Positions 43,531 to 52,210 of a stretch of DNA of 64,000 nucleotides are shown in pieces (the stretch's first letter is position 1; each line of letters starts with the position of its first letter). The position numbers were made by a program, and so were the translations under genes. This DNA is from Parerythrobacter lutipelagi. GTDB taxonomy: Bacteria > Pseudomonadota > Alphaproteobacteria > Sphingomonadales > Sphingomonadaceae. The stretch is taken from the NCBI RefSeq assembly GCF_005434975.1, contig NZ_SKCJ01000001.1:1126001-1190000 (forward strand), in the 5' to 3' direction. The notes beneath the pieces were generated by a model that was given only the letters and a program-made list of their open reading frames with translations, searched no databases and was not told the origin of the DNA.

Positions 43531-44481
43531 ATGGCTGATCCCTATGCAACACTTGGCGTTTCGCGCTCGGCCGATGATGCCGAGATCAAGAGCGCTTATC
43601 GCAAGCTGGCGAAAGAGCTGCATCCCGACCGCAACAAGGGCAAGCCCGACGCGTCGGAGCGCTTCAGCAAGGTCACGCAGGCTTACGATCTGCTGTCCGA
43701 CAAGACCAAGCGCGCACAATTCGACCGGGGAGAGATAGACGCCGACGGGAACCCGGCCAATCCATTTGCGGGGATGGGCGGCGGCTTTCGCGGAGGCGGC
43801 GGACCGCAAGGCGGATTTCGCCCTGAGGACATGCAGGGCTTTGGCGCCGAAGGCGTGGATCTCGGTGATATTTTCGAAGGCCTGTTCGGCGGCGGCGCAC
43901 GGCGACCCGCCGGCGGAATGGGCGGCGGCTTTGGCCAGCAGCGGCGTCCGCCTCCGCCGCAGAAGGGTGCGGATATCGCCTATCGGCTGCGGGTTGGCTT
44001 TGCCGATGCTGCCGCGCGCAAGGACCAGCGGATCACGCTGGCGGATGGCAAGACGATCGATCTCAAGCTTCCCGCCGGGGTCGAGGACGGCACGCAGATG
44101 CGTCTCAAGGGCAAGGGCGAGCAGGGCCCGGGCGGTTCCGGTGACGGGATCGTCACGATATCCATCGACAAGCATAAATTCTTCCGCCGCGAAGGCGACG
44201 ATGTGCGGATGGACCTGCCGATCACGCTCGATGAAGCGGTCGGCGGCGCCAAGGTCAAATGCCCCACGGTTGACGGTACGGTTATGCTCACGATCAAGCC
44301 TGGTACCCACGGCGGCACAGTGATGCGGCTGAAGGGTAAAGGCTTTTCCAGGAAGGCCGGCAGCAGGGGCGACCAGTTGGTAACGCTCGAGATTCAGCTG
44401 CCGGAGGATATCTCGGAACTGGCCAAGCGGCTCGAAGGTTGGCAGGACGACAGCAAGCCTCGCTCGAAATTGGGGGTTTGA
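43531..44481 (+). CDS. DnaJ-family co-chaperone (CbpA-like, no zinc fingers)
   Basis: This 316-residue protein has an N-terminal J domain (MADPYATLGVSRSADDAEIKS with the HPD motif in ELHPDRNKG). A Gly/Phe-rich linker (FAGMGGGFRGGGGPQGGF) follows, and then two C-terminal peptide-binding domains (LRLKGKGEQGPGGSGD, VKCPTVDGTVMLTIKPGTHGG). It lacks the CxxCxGxG zinc region of DnaJ and so resembles CbpA/DnaJ class II, a DnaK partner. A second gene, overlapped only by upstream non-coding frame, follows at 44517. Confidence 0.93.
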   Translation: MADPYATLGVSRSADDAEIKSAYRKLAKELHPDRNKGKPDASERFSKVTQAYDLLSDKTKRAQFDRGEIDADGNPANPFAGMGGGFRGGGGPQGGFRPEDMQGFGAEGVDLGDIFEGLFGGGARRPAGGMGGGFGQQRRPPPPQKGADIAYRLRVGFADAAARKDQRITLADGKTIDLKLPAGVEDGTQMRLKGKGEQGPGGSGDGIVTISIDKHKFFRREGDDVRMDLPITLDEAVGGAKVKCPTVDGTVMLTIKPGTHGGTVMRLKGKGFSRKAGSRGDQLVTLEIQLPEDISELAKRLEGWQDDSKPRSKLGV

Positions 44482-44516
44482 CGGAAGGAACGACGCGTTT
44501 TGCACGAGGGGCCCCG

Positions 44517-45491
44517 ATGAGCGACAGCGATCTGCCCCCTGACATCGAGCGCAGAATCCATTCGGACACGCCAGAAGCGCGCCGGGCGCAAGCCGAGCAG
44601 CTGCGTGGCCGGATCAAAAACAGGGTTGGCCCCGGAACGCGCATCTGGCGCGTGACCAAGCGGGTCATTGTCGGCACTTACAACGACGGGTTCATTCACG
44701 CGGGCAATCTGGCCTATATGGCCGTCCTTGCCATCTTCCCGTTTTTCATCACCGCTGCCGCACTGTTTCGGGCCTTCGGCGAGGAGAGCGAACGCGCGGC
44801 CATCGTCGATACGATTTTATACGCCGTCCCGCCGATTGTGGGGAACGTCATCGAACCCGTTGCGCGCGATGTTATCGATGCGCGCAGCGGCTGGCTGTTG
44901 TGGGCCGGGGCACTGGTCGGTTTATGGACCGTCGGGAGCCTGATCGAAACCATTCGCGATATCCTGCGCCGATCCTACGGCACAGACGCGACGAAAGCTT
45001 TTTGGCAATACCGGCTGAGTTCGACCGCGATCATCATCGTTTCTGTCGTCCTGCTGATGATCAGCCTGATTGCGCAATTCCTGATCGGCGCGGCGCAGGA
45101 AGTGATCACCGCCTACATTCCCGATTTCTCCGATTCGCTGGGCGAGCTCAAGCTGTCACGCATCATCCCCGCCATCGGGTTGTTCGGTTCGATCTATCTG
45201 CTGTATTATTCGCTGACGCCTGGGCGATATCGCCACAAGCGGTATCCCAAGTGGCCGGGCGCACTTGCGACCACCCTGTGGTGGGTCGCCGTCACCGTGG
45301 CGATGCCGCCGGTGCTGCGCAATTTCTTCACTTATGATCTGACTTACGGTGCGCTGTCGGGCATCATGATCGCCCTGTTCTTTTTCTATCTTGTTGGGCT
45401 AGGAGTGGTGATTGGCGCGGAGTTGAATGCAGCGCTCGCGGTGACCCCGGAAGAAGAAGAGGCGGCCGTGCGGGAAGGCGGCGAGACTTAG
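44517..45491 (+). CDS. YihY/UPF0761 family inner-membrane protein
   Basis: This protein of about 324 residues has six membrane segments. The signature AGNLAYMAVLAIFPFFITAAALF is at residue ~65, followed by LIETIRDILRRSYGTD and a C-terminal YGALSGIMIALFFFYLVGLGVVIGAELNAAL, which matches the YihY/BrkB family. The older link to ribonuclease BN is incorrect for this family; the function is unknown. The ATG at 44517 follows the J-protein gene by 35 bases, and fabI follows 18 bases after the stop, so one operon is likely. Confidence 0.92.
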   Translation: MSDSDLPPDIERRIHSDTPEARRAQAEQLRGRIKNRVGPGTRIWRVTKRVIVGTYNDGFIHAGNLAYMAVLAIFPFFITAAALFRAFGEESERAAIVDTILYAVPPIVGNVIEPVARDVIDARSGWLLWAGALVGLWTVGSLIETIRDILRRSYGTDATKAFWQYRLSSTAIIIVSVVLLMISLIAQFLIGAAQEVITAYIPDFSDSLGELKLSRIIPAIGLFGSIYLLYYSLTPGRYRHKRYPKWPGALATTLWWVAVTVAMPPVLRNFFTYDLTYGALSGIMIALFFFYLVGLGVVIGAELNAALAVTPEEEEAAVREGGET

Positions 45492-45509
45492 GAAAGGATC
45501 GGATTGAAG

Positions 45510-46313
45510 ATGAGCGGTTTGATGGCGGGCAAGCGGGGTCTCATCATGGGGCTGGCGAATGACAAATCACTCGCCTGGGGGATTGCGAAGCAATTGCGCG
45601 AACACGGCGCAGAGCTGGCCTTCACCTATCAGGGTGAGGCTTTGGCCAAGCGCGTGAAGCCGCTCGCGGAACAGCTTGGGTCCGATTTCACTTTCCCCTG
45701 CGATGTGTCCGACATGGCCGCGCTCGACGAAGCGTTCGACACCCTCAAGGCACGGTGGGATACAATCGATTTCGTCGTCCATGCGATCGGTTTTTCGGAC
45801 AAGAACGAACTGCGCGGGAAATATGTCGACACCAGCCTCGACAACTTCATCATGACGATGAACATTTCAGCCTATTCGCTTGTCGCCGTGGCACAGCGCG
45901 CAGCGGCAATGATGCCGAACGGCGGATCCATTGTGACGCTTACCTACTACGGCGCAGAGAAAGTCATACCGCATTACAACGTCATGGGCGTGGCAAAGGC
46001 AGCGCTGGAAACCAGCGTCAAATACCTCGCCAACGATCTGGGCCCGCAGAACATCCGCGTGAACGCGATCAGCGCAGGACCGATCAAAACGCTTGCCGCC
46101 AGCGGGATCGGCGATTTTCGCTACATCCTGAAGTGGAACGAATACAACGCACCGTTGCGGCGCAACGTCACGATCGACGACGTTGGCGGCTCGGGGCTAT
46201 ATCTGTTGTCGGACCTGTCGTCTGGCGTGACCGGTGAAACGCACCATGTCGACGCCGGCTATCACGTCGTCGGTATGAAGCAGGAAGACGCGCCGGATAT
46301 CGCACTCGACTGA
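45510..46313 (+). CDS. fabI: Enoyl-[acyl-carrier-protein] reductase (NADH), FabI type
   Basis: This protein of about 267 residues catalyses the last reduction of type II fatty-acid synthesis. The FabI-specific nucleotide loop GLIMGLANDKSLAWGIAKQL is at the N-terminus. The catalytic Tyr-x6-Lys is in PHYNVMGVAKAALE, preceded by TYYGAEKVIP. The normal wild-type Gly in the AIGFSDK region is kept, so no triclosan-resistance change is obvious. I use ATG 45510; TTG 45504 in frame would add two residues. Confidence 0.96.
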   Translation: MSGLMAGKRGLIMGLANDKSLAWGIAKQLREHGAELAFTYQGEALAKRVKPLAEQLGSDFTFPCDVSDMAALDEAFDTLKARWDTIDFVVHAIGFSDKNELRGKYVDTSLDNFIMTMNISAYSLVAVAQRAAAMMPNGGSIVTLTYYGAEKVIPHYNVMGVAKAALETSVKYLANDLGPQNIRVNAISAGPIKTLAASGIGDFRYILKWNEYNAPLRRNVTIDDVGGSGLYLLSDLSSGVTGETHHVDAGYHVVGMKQEDAPDIALD

Positions 46314-46326
46314 CAGGCGGGCCGTA

Positions 46327-47592
46327 TTATTCTTCCGTAGCTTCCTCAGTATCGGCAACGCCTGTGTCTGATTTTTCGGGCAATGCCGCGAGCTTGACGA
46401 TTTCCAGCTGATCGACTGTTCCGCGCAAGGCGGAGCGACCGGACCATGCGCGGGCCTGAATGCCGATGCTCATGAAACCGCATCCGGCGGGCGCGGCTCC
46501 GACCTCGAACACCTTTACGCCGCGCACAAAGCGCTCATCGAAGAACGGCGTGCCCGATCCAGCGCAACGCAGCTGCAATCGAACATCGCGAATTTGGTCC
46601 GCCGGCATGATGCGGTGACCTATCTTGACCCCAAATCTCCCGGAGGGCGTTCGGATCAACCGTTCGGCAATGAGCCCCCCCTCGCCGCTCCGGACATATA
46701 TATCCAGCTGGCCTTCGCGGCGCGATTCCTGCGCGCGAAGTCCGCGGTCGTCAGCCAATTTCCAGTCAAACGGGGCAAAGTCGCTGGCCCAATCGATCGG
46801 GCCCGCTCCGCCACTTGCCGCCTGTTTGCCGGAAGATATCTGGAACAGTCGATAGGCACGGTCTGTCCGATTGTTCTGTGCCAACCCTGCGATGAGACGG
46901 CGCTCGAACTCGTCCGATCCCACATCGGCGCGCTCCCGCAAGTCGGCCAAGGCTGGCAGGGCATCCGGCTTGCGTACGGCAAAATCCAGAAAGTCATTGT
47001 GCCAGCCGGCACTGCCATCGAGAATTTCGCCAAGTACCGGCAGGGCAGCTTGCTGTTCAAGCGCACGCATCAGCACAGGGAACAATGCGGCTTCCTGTTC
47101 CGGGTGAACCTTCAGCAGGCGGTCGAGCGTTCCGAGCGACCCCGAATAGTCACCAGCCTTGACCTGTTCTTCGAGTATGAGGCCTTGCAGCAGCAAGTCG
47201 CGGCGATTGATCCGCGTTGCCGCAGCAAGGATCCGCGCCCGGCTCTCTGCATTGCTTTCTGCAAGCGCCAGAATTGCATGGGCCTTGGGAGTGAGAGGCT
47301 CGGACCGGAAGGCATCGAGCGCCAGCGAAGACGCCGCTTGCGCCGAAGGCACGACATCGTCCTGGGTCTCTACGCCGCCCATCAATGTGCGCGCTGCGAG
47401 CTGTTCTTGCGACAAGCCATTCTGGATCGGCAACCAGGCCGCCACTTGCGGTGCCTTCAGCGAGCTGAAGCTACTGAGGGCCTGAACAAACAGGACCCCT
47501 GACAAGACCAGCCCGAAGGCAAGCGCCGCTATGAAGCGAACCGGCTCAGCAATGCTGAAAACGGACTTATGAGCGCGCCGCGTCCGTCGCAT
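46327..47592 (-). CDS. Anchored, TPR-like protein of the polysaccharide locus (unknown function)
   Basis: This protein of about 421 residues has a basic N-terminus, one membrane helix (FIAALAFGLVLSGVLFVQAL), a long helical region suggestive of TPR-like repeats (LAALTRI-type helices such as RRDLLLQGLILEEQVKAGDYSGSL, read in order), and a C-terminal beta-rich part with paired Cys. No domain is recognised. The start at ATG 47592 is supported by GGAG six bases upstream; it overlaps the 3' end of the Wzc-type gene by 26 bases. Its helix-anchor layout and coupling to Wza-Wzc suggest a structural or length-control role in export. Confidence 0.72.
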   Translation of the reverse strand: MRRTRRAHKSVFSIAEPVRFIAALAFGLVLSGVLFVQALSSFSSLKAPQVAAWLPIQNGLSQEQLAARTLMGGVETQDDVVPSAQAASSLALDAFRSEPLTPKAHAILALAESNAESRARILAAATRINRRDLLLQGLILEEQVKAGDYSGSLGTLDRLLKVHPEQEAALFPVLMRALEQQAALPVLGEILDGSAGWHNDFLDFAVRKPDALPALADLRERADVGSDEFERRLIAGLAQNNRTDRAYRLFQISSGKQAASGGAGPIDWASDFAPFDWKLADDRGLRAQESRREGQLDIYVRSGEGGLIAERLIRTPSGRFGVKIGHRIMPADQIRDVRLQLRCAGSGTPFFDERFVRGVKVFEVGAAPAGCGFMSIGIQARAWSGRSALRGTVDQLEIVKLAALPEKSDTGVADTEEATEE

Positions 47593-49732
47593 CATCATCT
47601 CCGTAGCCGTAGCCGTAGCCATAGCCATAGCCATAGCCGTAGGTTGAATTGCGCTCATCAAGCTTGGTTACCAACGCTCCGAAGACATGAGCGTTAGCCG
47701 ACTTCAGGCGGCTGATCGCATTTTCAATCGCCCGGATGTTCACTCCGTTCGACTCTACGACATAGAGCACGCCTTCGACTGCCTTGGACACTTCGAGAGC
47801 ATCCGCCAGCCCGAGCACCGGAGCGCCGTCGACGAGAATATGGTCGTAATGCTCGCCCGCCTGACGGATAACTTCAGCCAGCCGGTCGCTGGCCAGAAGC
47901 TCGACCGGATTGGGCGGCTTGTGTCCGGTCGGCAGCAGATCGAAGCCGTGCGGGGCGACCTGTACGATGGCCGACTGAAGCTCGCCATTGTTGCCCGAAA
48001 GGACTGCGCTCAAACCATGATTTGGATCGGCTTCGATGCCGATGAAATCGCTGAGGCCGGAATGCCTGAGATCGGCATCGATCAACAGCACTTTCTTGCC
48101 CAGCTGGGTGAAGCTGCGCGCCAGTGCAACAGCGGAAATCGACTTGCCTTCGTTCGGCCGGGTCGAGGTGAGCATGAGCGTTTTCGGGGCGCCATTGGGC
48201 GTCAGGAACGCGAGGTTGGTCCGCGCTGCGGCATAGGCCTCGGAAATTTCCGAACTGCGCTGCTCGAGCTCGCTGACGATGTCGTCCGTCTCCACCCGCG
48301 GGATCAAGCCGATCGGAGCAAGACCCAGGCGGCGGCGTACGTCATTCGGATCGCGGATTGTCCGGTCCATCGTCTCACGCAGGTAAACCAGCGCGATAGC
48401 CAGAAGCAGAGCAATGACCAGCCCGATCAGCAAGTTGCGGATCAGCGAAGGCGCATAGGGCGCGCCGGCCGGTTCCGCAGCATCGATCAATGTCATGTTG
48501 TTTTTGCCGGCGCCCGCCGCTTCCAGTTCCTTGAAGCGCTGCAGCAGCGCTTCATAAAGCTGGCGATTGGTGTCGACTTCACGCTTGAGAATGCCGTACT
48601 GGATCGACTGGTTTTGCTGACCCAGGAAGCTGTTCTTCACCTGGTTCAGGCGTGAACGCAGTTGCTGTTCTTCGAGCGAAGCCTTGCGGAACGCTGCTTG
48701 CGCATCCTGATTGTCAATCGAGCTCTCGCCACTCAGCGCTTGACGGAGTGAAGCGATTTCCGCCTCTTTCGCCTTGATCTCGGGATATCCTGGCCCGAAT
48801 TTCGAACGCAGCTCCGCGAGCTGAGACTGAGCTTCCGCCAAGCGGTTTCGCAGGCTGGCCGCAGCCGCGGCTCCGGCTTCGTTACGGGTGCCGGCCCGCA
48901 GCGCGGATTCAGCTGCAATGCGCTGCGTTGTCGCTACGGCGAGTGCATTGTTCAGGGAGACAAGCTCTGCTCCGACCAAAGTGCTTGTCGCAGTTTCCGA
49001 TCCACCTTCTTCGCCGCTGCCGGTAACGAGAATAACTATCTCGTTGGCATTGGCATAATCGATCAGCTCTTTCTCGGAGACTGCGAGACGCTCGCGAAGC
49101 TCTTCGATCTGTCCTTCAAGAAATTCGCGAGCTTCCGCGTTGGCGCCAAAGCGCTTTTCGTAATTGGCATCGAGAAATTCCTGCGCCCAAAGGTTCGCAA
49201 GATCCGCCGCAACTTGACTGTCCGGACTGGAAAAACGGATGTCCACCAGATTCGAATTGGGAACGGGGTCGATCTGCACATTGGCACGCAGCAGACGCTC
49301 GATCCGCGATTCACGGACATCGCCGTCAAGATTCAGCCCATAAGCGGCAAGAAATTGCTCATCGCGCGCAAGGTTGCCCGCATCGGCCACTCGCTGCGCC
49401 AGGAACCTGGATTCCAGCAGCTCGTACTGGGTTGTGAAATACTGGATATCGCCGCTACGCCCCTCCAACTCGATCGGTTCAGCCTCTGTGACGTTCTGCG
49501 TGACGCGCGAGATTTCGATCCGCGCGGTCGAACGGTAGAGCTCAGTCGACAGCAGCGTGGCCAGAAGGCCTGCAAGCAAGCCCAGTGCAATAATCCCGAG
49601 GATCCAGAAGCGCAGATTCTGCGCCTGGATATAGAACCGCTCAAGATCGAGGCCGAAAGTCTCCGCAGTTCCGTCATCGCCATTAGCGGTAAAGGTCGGA
49701 TAATCGCCGGTCATTGGATTGGTGTTGTTCAT
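47567..49732 (-). CDS. Wzc-type polysaccharide co-polymerase with tyrosine autokinase domain
   Basis: This 721-residue protein combines a chain-length determinant (TM about 41-62 and 432-451, long periplasmic coiled coil about 205-405) with a cytoplasmic BY-kinase domain. Walker A is TSTRPNEGKSIS (about 522-533), Walker A' LLIDADL (549-555) and Walker B HILVDG (631-636). The C-terminus, where BY-kinases carry phosphorylatable Tyr clusters, is seven Tyr-Gly pairs (698-711) encoded by a 6-bp tandem repeat. It lies 13 bases after the Wza-type gene and drives export and length of the polymer. Confidence 0.94.
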   Translation of the reverse strand: MNNTNPMTGDYPTFTANGDDGTAETFGLDLERFYIQAQNLRFWILGIIALGLLAGLLATLLSTELYRSTARIEISRVTQNVTEAEPIELEGRSGDIQYFTTQYELLESRFLAQRVADAGNLARDEQFLAAYGLNLDGDVRESRIERLLRANVQIDPVPNSNLVDIRFSSPDSQVAADLANLWAQEFLDANYEKRFGANAEAREFLEGQIEELRERLAVSEKELIDYANANEIVILVTGSGEEGGSETATSTLVGAELVSLNNALAVATTQRIAAESALRAGTRNEAGAAAAASLRNRLAEAQSQLAELRSKFGPGYPEIKAKEAEIASLRQALSGESSIDNQDAQAAFRKASLEEQQLRSRLNQVKNSFLGQQNQSIQYGILKREVDTNRQLYEALLQRFKELEAAGAGKNNMTLIDAAEPAGAPYAPSLIRNLLIGLVIALLLAIALVYLRETMDRTIRDPNDVRRRLGLAPIGLIPRVETDDIVSELEQRSSEISEAYAAARTNLAFLTPNGAPKTLMLTSTRPNEGKSISAVALARSFTQLGKKVLLIDADLRHSGLSDFIGIEADPNHGLSAVLSGNNGELQSAIVQVAPHGFDLLPTGHKPPNPVELLASDRLAEVIRQAGEHYDHILVDGAPVLGLADALEVSKAVEGVLYVVESNGVNIRAIENAISRLKSANAHVFGALVTKLDERNSTYGYGYGYGYGYGYGDDDATDAARS
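47601..47642. repeat. Seven-unit hexanucleotide repeat encoding the Wzc Tyr-Gly tail
   Basis: The plus strand has seven consecutive 6-base units of the form CCRTAG (three CCGTAG, three CCATAG, one CCGTAG). On the coding strand these give (Tyr-Gly)7. Gain or loss of a unit would change the tail by one Tyr-Gly pair without a frameshift. The ribosome-binding site of the next gene (GGAG at 47602-47599) touches the end of the repeat. Confidence 0.9.
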
Positions 49733-49745
49733 GGCTCGCTCGTGA

Positions 49746-50456
49746 TCAGTTAATGGCGCGATCGATCAGGATCGCGCTGGTCGACAACAGCGGGATGAAC
49801 TGAAGAATGTTTTCAAGGTTGCGCCGCGAGGGCGAGTCCCCGACCGTTACGATATCACCCGGATAAATCACCGGATCAGGATAATTTCCCCGCTGGATGC
49901 CTTCGATATTGAACACGCCGATATAGCGTTGGCCGCCGACGTTGCGCATCACCAGCACATCGTCAGACTTGGCATATTCATCCAGTCCGCCGGCGTTGTT
50001 GATCGCGCGGATCAGTGTTTGCGAAGTTGCGGAAGGATAGGTCCCGGGCTGCACGACCTCGCCGCCGATCGAAATCGAAGGGACCGGTAATTCAGCGGGC
50101 CGGACGCGCACTTGCGGATTGACGATATACTCGCCGCGCAACCGGTCAGCGATCATGACGGCTATCTGGTTCGGAGTCTTGCCTCCGACATAAAGATCAC
50201 CAACGAGCGGGAATGCAATGTAACCTTCGGAATCCGTAAGATACGTGCCGCCCAGAGGTTCGGCATCCAGAACCGTGACTTCGATCCGCTCCTGGGGGCC
50301 CACAGTATAAGCCTGTGTCCCGCTCGACGCAGGGAGTTCCGACAGTTGAACCACCTGAATGTCAGGCGAAAGGCCAACCGACCGGTCCTTTGTGCAGGCG
50401 GCAAGCGTCAACGCTGCCGCAAGGGCCAGACTCAATCTTAATGCAATTCCTGTCAT
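49746..50456 (-). CDS. Wza-type polysaccharide export lipoprotein
   Basis: This protein of about 236 residues has a lipobox signal (LALAAALTLAAC). The Poly_export domain follows (AYTVGPQERIEVTVLDAEPLGGTY), then SLBB-like beta-grasp repeats (PSISIGGEVVQPGTYPS, GGLDEYAKSDDVLVMR). It is expected to form the outer-membrane channel for the polymer together with the Wzc-type protein. I use ATG 50456 (MTGIALRLSL) because GAAGG lies 5 bases upstream and it places the signal peptide at the N-terminus; in-frame ATGs at 50468 and 50495 are alternatives. It lacks the C-terminal amphipathic helix region of E. coli Wza, as is usual for the short family. Confidence 0.92.
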   Translation of the reverse strand: MTGIALRLSLALAAALTLAACTKDRSVGLSPDIQVVQLSELPASSGTQAYTVGPQERIEVTVLDAEPLGGTYLTDSEGYIAFPLVGDLYVGGKTPNQIAVMIADRLRGEYIVNPQVRVRPAELPVPSISIGGEVVQPGTYPSATSQTLIRAINNAGGLDEYAKSDDVLVMRNVGGQRYIGVFNIEGIQRGNYPDPVIYPGDIVTVGDSPSRRNLENILQFIPLLSTSAILIDRAIN

Positions 50457-50590
50457 CGGACCCTTCATTTGCCGAACCGGGGTGGCCTTAACCATCGACC
50501 GACCATAAGCAAAGCTGTTTGTGCTGACAATCCGGTGCCCCGTCCATGGCATGGCTCAAGGACGGCAAATGGAGCCTTTCCGGAGAATGC

Positions 50591-51985
50591 CTAAGTCGCG
50601 CCGCGATAGGTCGCCCGCTCGAATGCGAAAACCGCAACCAACCACACCGCAACCAACTGAAACAGCGGCGCGCGCAGTGGATAGTCGGCCAGGCTTGCGA
50701 ACAGAACGATAGTTCCCAACGCGAGCCACAGAAGCAATCGCCCCAGTCCGGCCTCTCCGCCGCCTACAACCACCATTATCGAGCGCACGACCCATGCGAT
50801 CAGCGCAAAGACGAGGGCCAGCGCCGGAAGACCCCCTTCGATCACCAGCTGCGCCCAGTCGTTGTGCGCCATGTTGACGTAAGAGGCGAACATCAGCGTA
50901 TCTGGCTCGTGAATGTGATAGACTTCTTCCCAAGATCCGAACCCGCTGCCCAAAAGCCCATAGGTCCACGCCATTTCGCGCAATGTCGGCAACAAGCCCC
51001 AGCGCAAATCCTCGAATGTGCCCCCAGCAGTCAGGCGTTCGAATGCCGGGATGCTGCCGGCAAGCGCGAACAGGGCGACCATGGCGGCCAAGGCGCCGAC
51101 AGCGATCGCCAGAATGATCGCCGGACTGAGCACGCGGGAAGATTTTTCGAGTTCTTTCTGGCGGCCGCGCTTGGACCGCCGCAGCTCGAGCCAGAGCAAG
51201 GCGAGACTGGTCGCCAGCGCCAAGGCCGCTGTCAGCAGCCCTGCTCTCGAGGCCCCGATAAGGGCAGCAAACAGGATCATCACGTAAAGAATGCCGAAAC
51301 CGATACGGGGCAAACTGCCGTGGAAGCTGAATTCGGGAACCGTCGCGCAGTAGGCAATCAGAACCAGTGTGAGCGACGAAAGCACCGCAGCGTGGTTGTG
51401 ATTGGCAAACAGGCCCACCGGAGATCCGAAATTGGTGACTTCATAGAAATAGAGCGGGCCGGAATTGGCACTGATGACCTGCAGCAACCCCGCGGCGGCA
51501 TTGATGCTGCCGATGGCAATTATCAGCAGGAACAGCGTTCGCTTGGAAGCGCCTGTCGCAGCGACCAGAAGCAGCGCGGCTATCGGCACGACCAGACTGG
51601 CGAGCGCATTGAGGGTGCGGGCCGGCACCATGGATATCGGGCGCCAGACATCGCTCGCTCCCAAAGCTGCGCCGATCTCGGCAATCGGCTCCCGCCCGGG
51701 CAAAAGTTGCCACAGCGCGGGGGGCAGCGGGACCAGCTGGAGTGCCATCCACAGCGCGAGCGCGCACAGCAGCAGTATCGGCGTTCGGATGTCGCGCAGT
51801 TTTTCGCGGTCGATCCAGTAGATGGCCGGGATCAGGAAAAGTCCGGCAAGAGGACGCAGCGCAACCGTCTGAATCGCGTCGGGCCGAGAGCTGCCGCCGA
51901 GCGCAGCGACGACAGCCGCGAAAAGCATAAGGATGACCCAACCGTGACGTTTTGCGGCAGGGTTTTCACTGCGGATTATTCTCAT
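50591..51985 (-). CDS. O-antigen ligase/Wzy-type polymerase
   Basis: This 464-residue membrane protein has about twelve hydrophobic segments and a large periplasmic loop between two of the late ones. The loop contains GLLGSGFGSWEEVYHIHEPDTLMFASYVNMAHNDWAQLVIEGG in family order, including the conserved AHNDWAQ/H-x-D motif typical of Wzy_C/O-antigen ligase proteins. In this setting it is more likely the polymerase of the exported polysaccharide than a lipopolysaccharide ligase. It is upstream of the Wza-type gene and divergent from the dehydrogenase gene across a 225-base spacer (51986-52210) that must carry both promoters. Confidence 0.9.
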   Translation of the reverse strand: MRIIRSENPAAKRHGWVILMLFAAVVAALGGSSRPDAIQTVALRPLAGLFLIPAIYWIDREKLRDIRTPILLLCALALWMALQLVPLPPALWQLLPGREPIAEIGAALGASDVWRPISMVPARTLNALASLVVPIAALLLVAATGASKRTLFLLIIAIGSINAAAGLLQVISANSGPLYFYEVTNFGSPVGLFANHNHAAVLSSLTLVLIAYCATVPEFSFHGSLPRIGFGILYVMILFAALIGASRAGLLTAALALATSLALLWLELRRSKRGRQKELEKSSRVLSPAIILAIAVGALAAMVALFALAGSIPAFERLTAGGTFEDLRWGLLPTLREMAWTYGLLGSGFGSWEEVYHIHEPDTLMFASYVNMAHNDWAQLVIEGGLPALALVFALIAWVVRSIMVVVGGGEAGLGRLLLWLALGTIVLFASLADYPLRAPLFQLVAVWLVAVFAFERATYRGAT

Positions 51986-52210
51986 CGAGAAGGGGCTCGG
52001 TCCATCGGTTTACTGGCCATTGGCGACCGCGGCGGCGTTTCGGGTCGGAAGCGGACCATGTCAAGTGTTTCACCCGCGAGCGAAAGCCATGTACCTGTGC
52101 GTATGAATGCGCCCTTGACTGCGCAACCTCGCTTCCCCAACGCAGCGCGCTTAACAGACGCGGCGTCTTTTTACAGCGCGGCAATTGATACTTTTATTTA
52201 CGGGTGACGC

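Noticed and set aside
47593-47661. N-terminal extension (Ala-Met-Thr repeat) of the unknown protein after the Wzc-type gene
   Set aside because: It is the hexanucleotide repeat read in another frame. A ribosome-binding site fits ATG 47592 instead.
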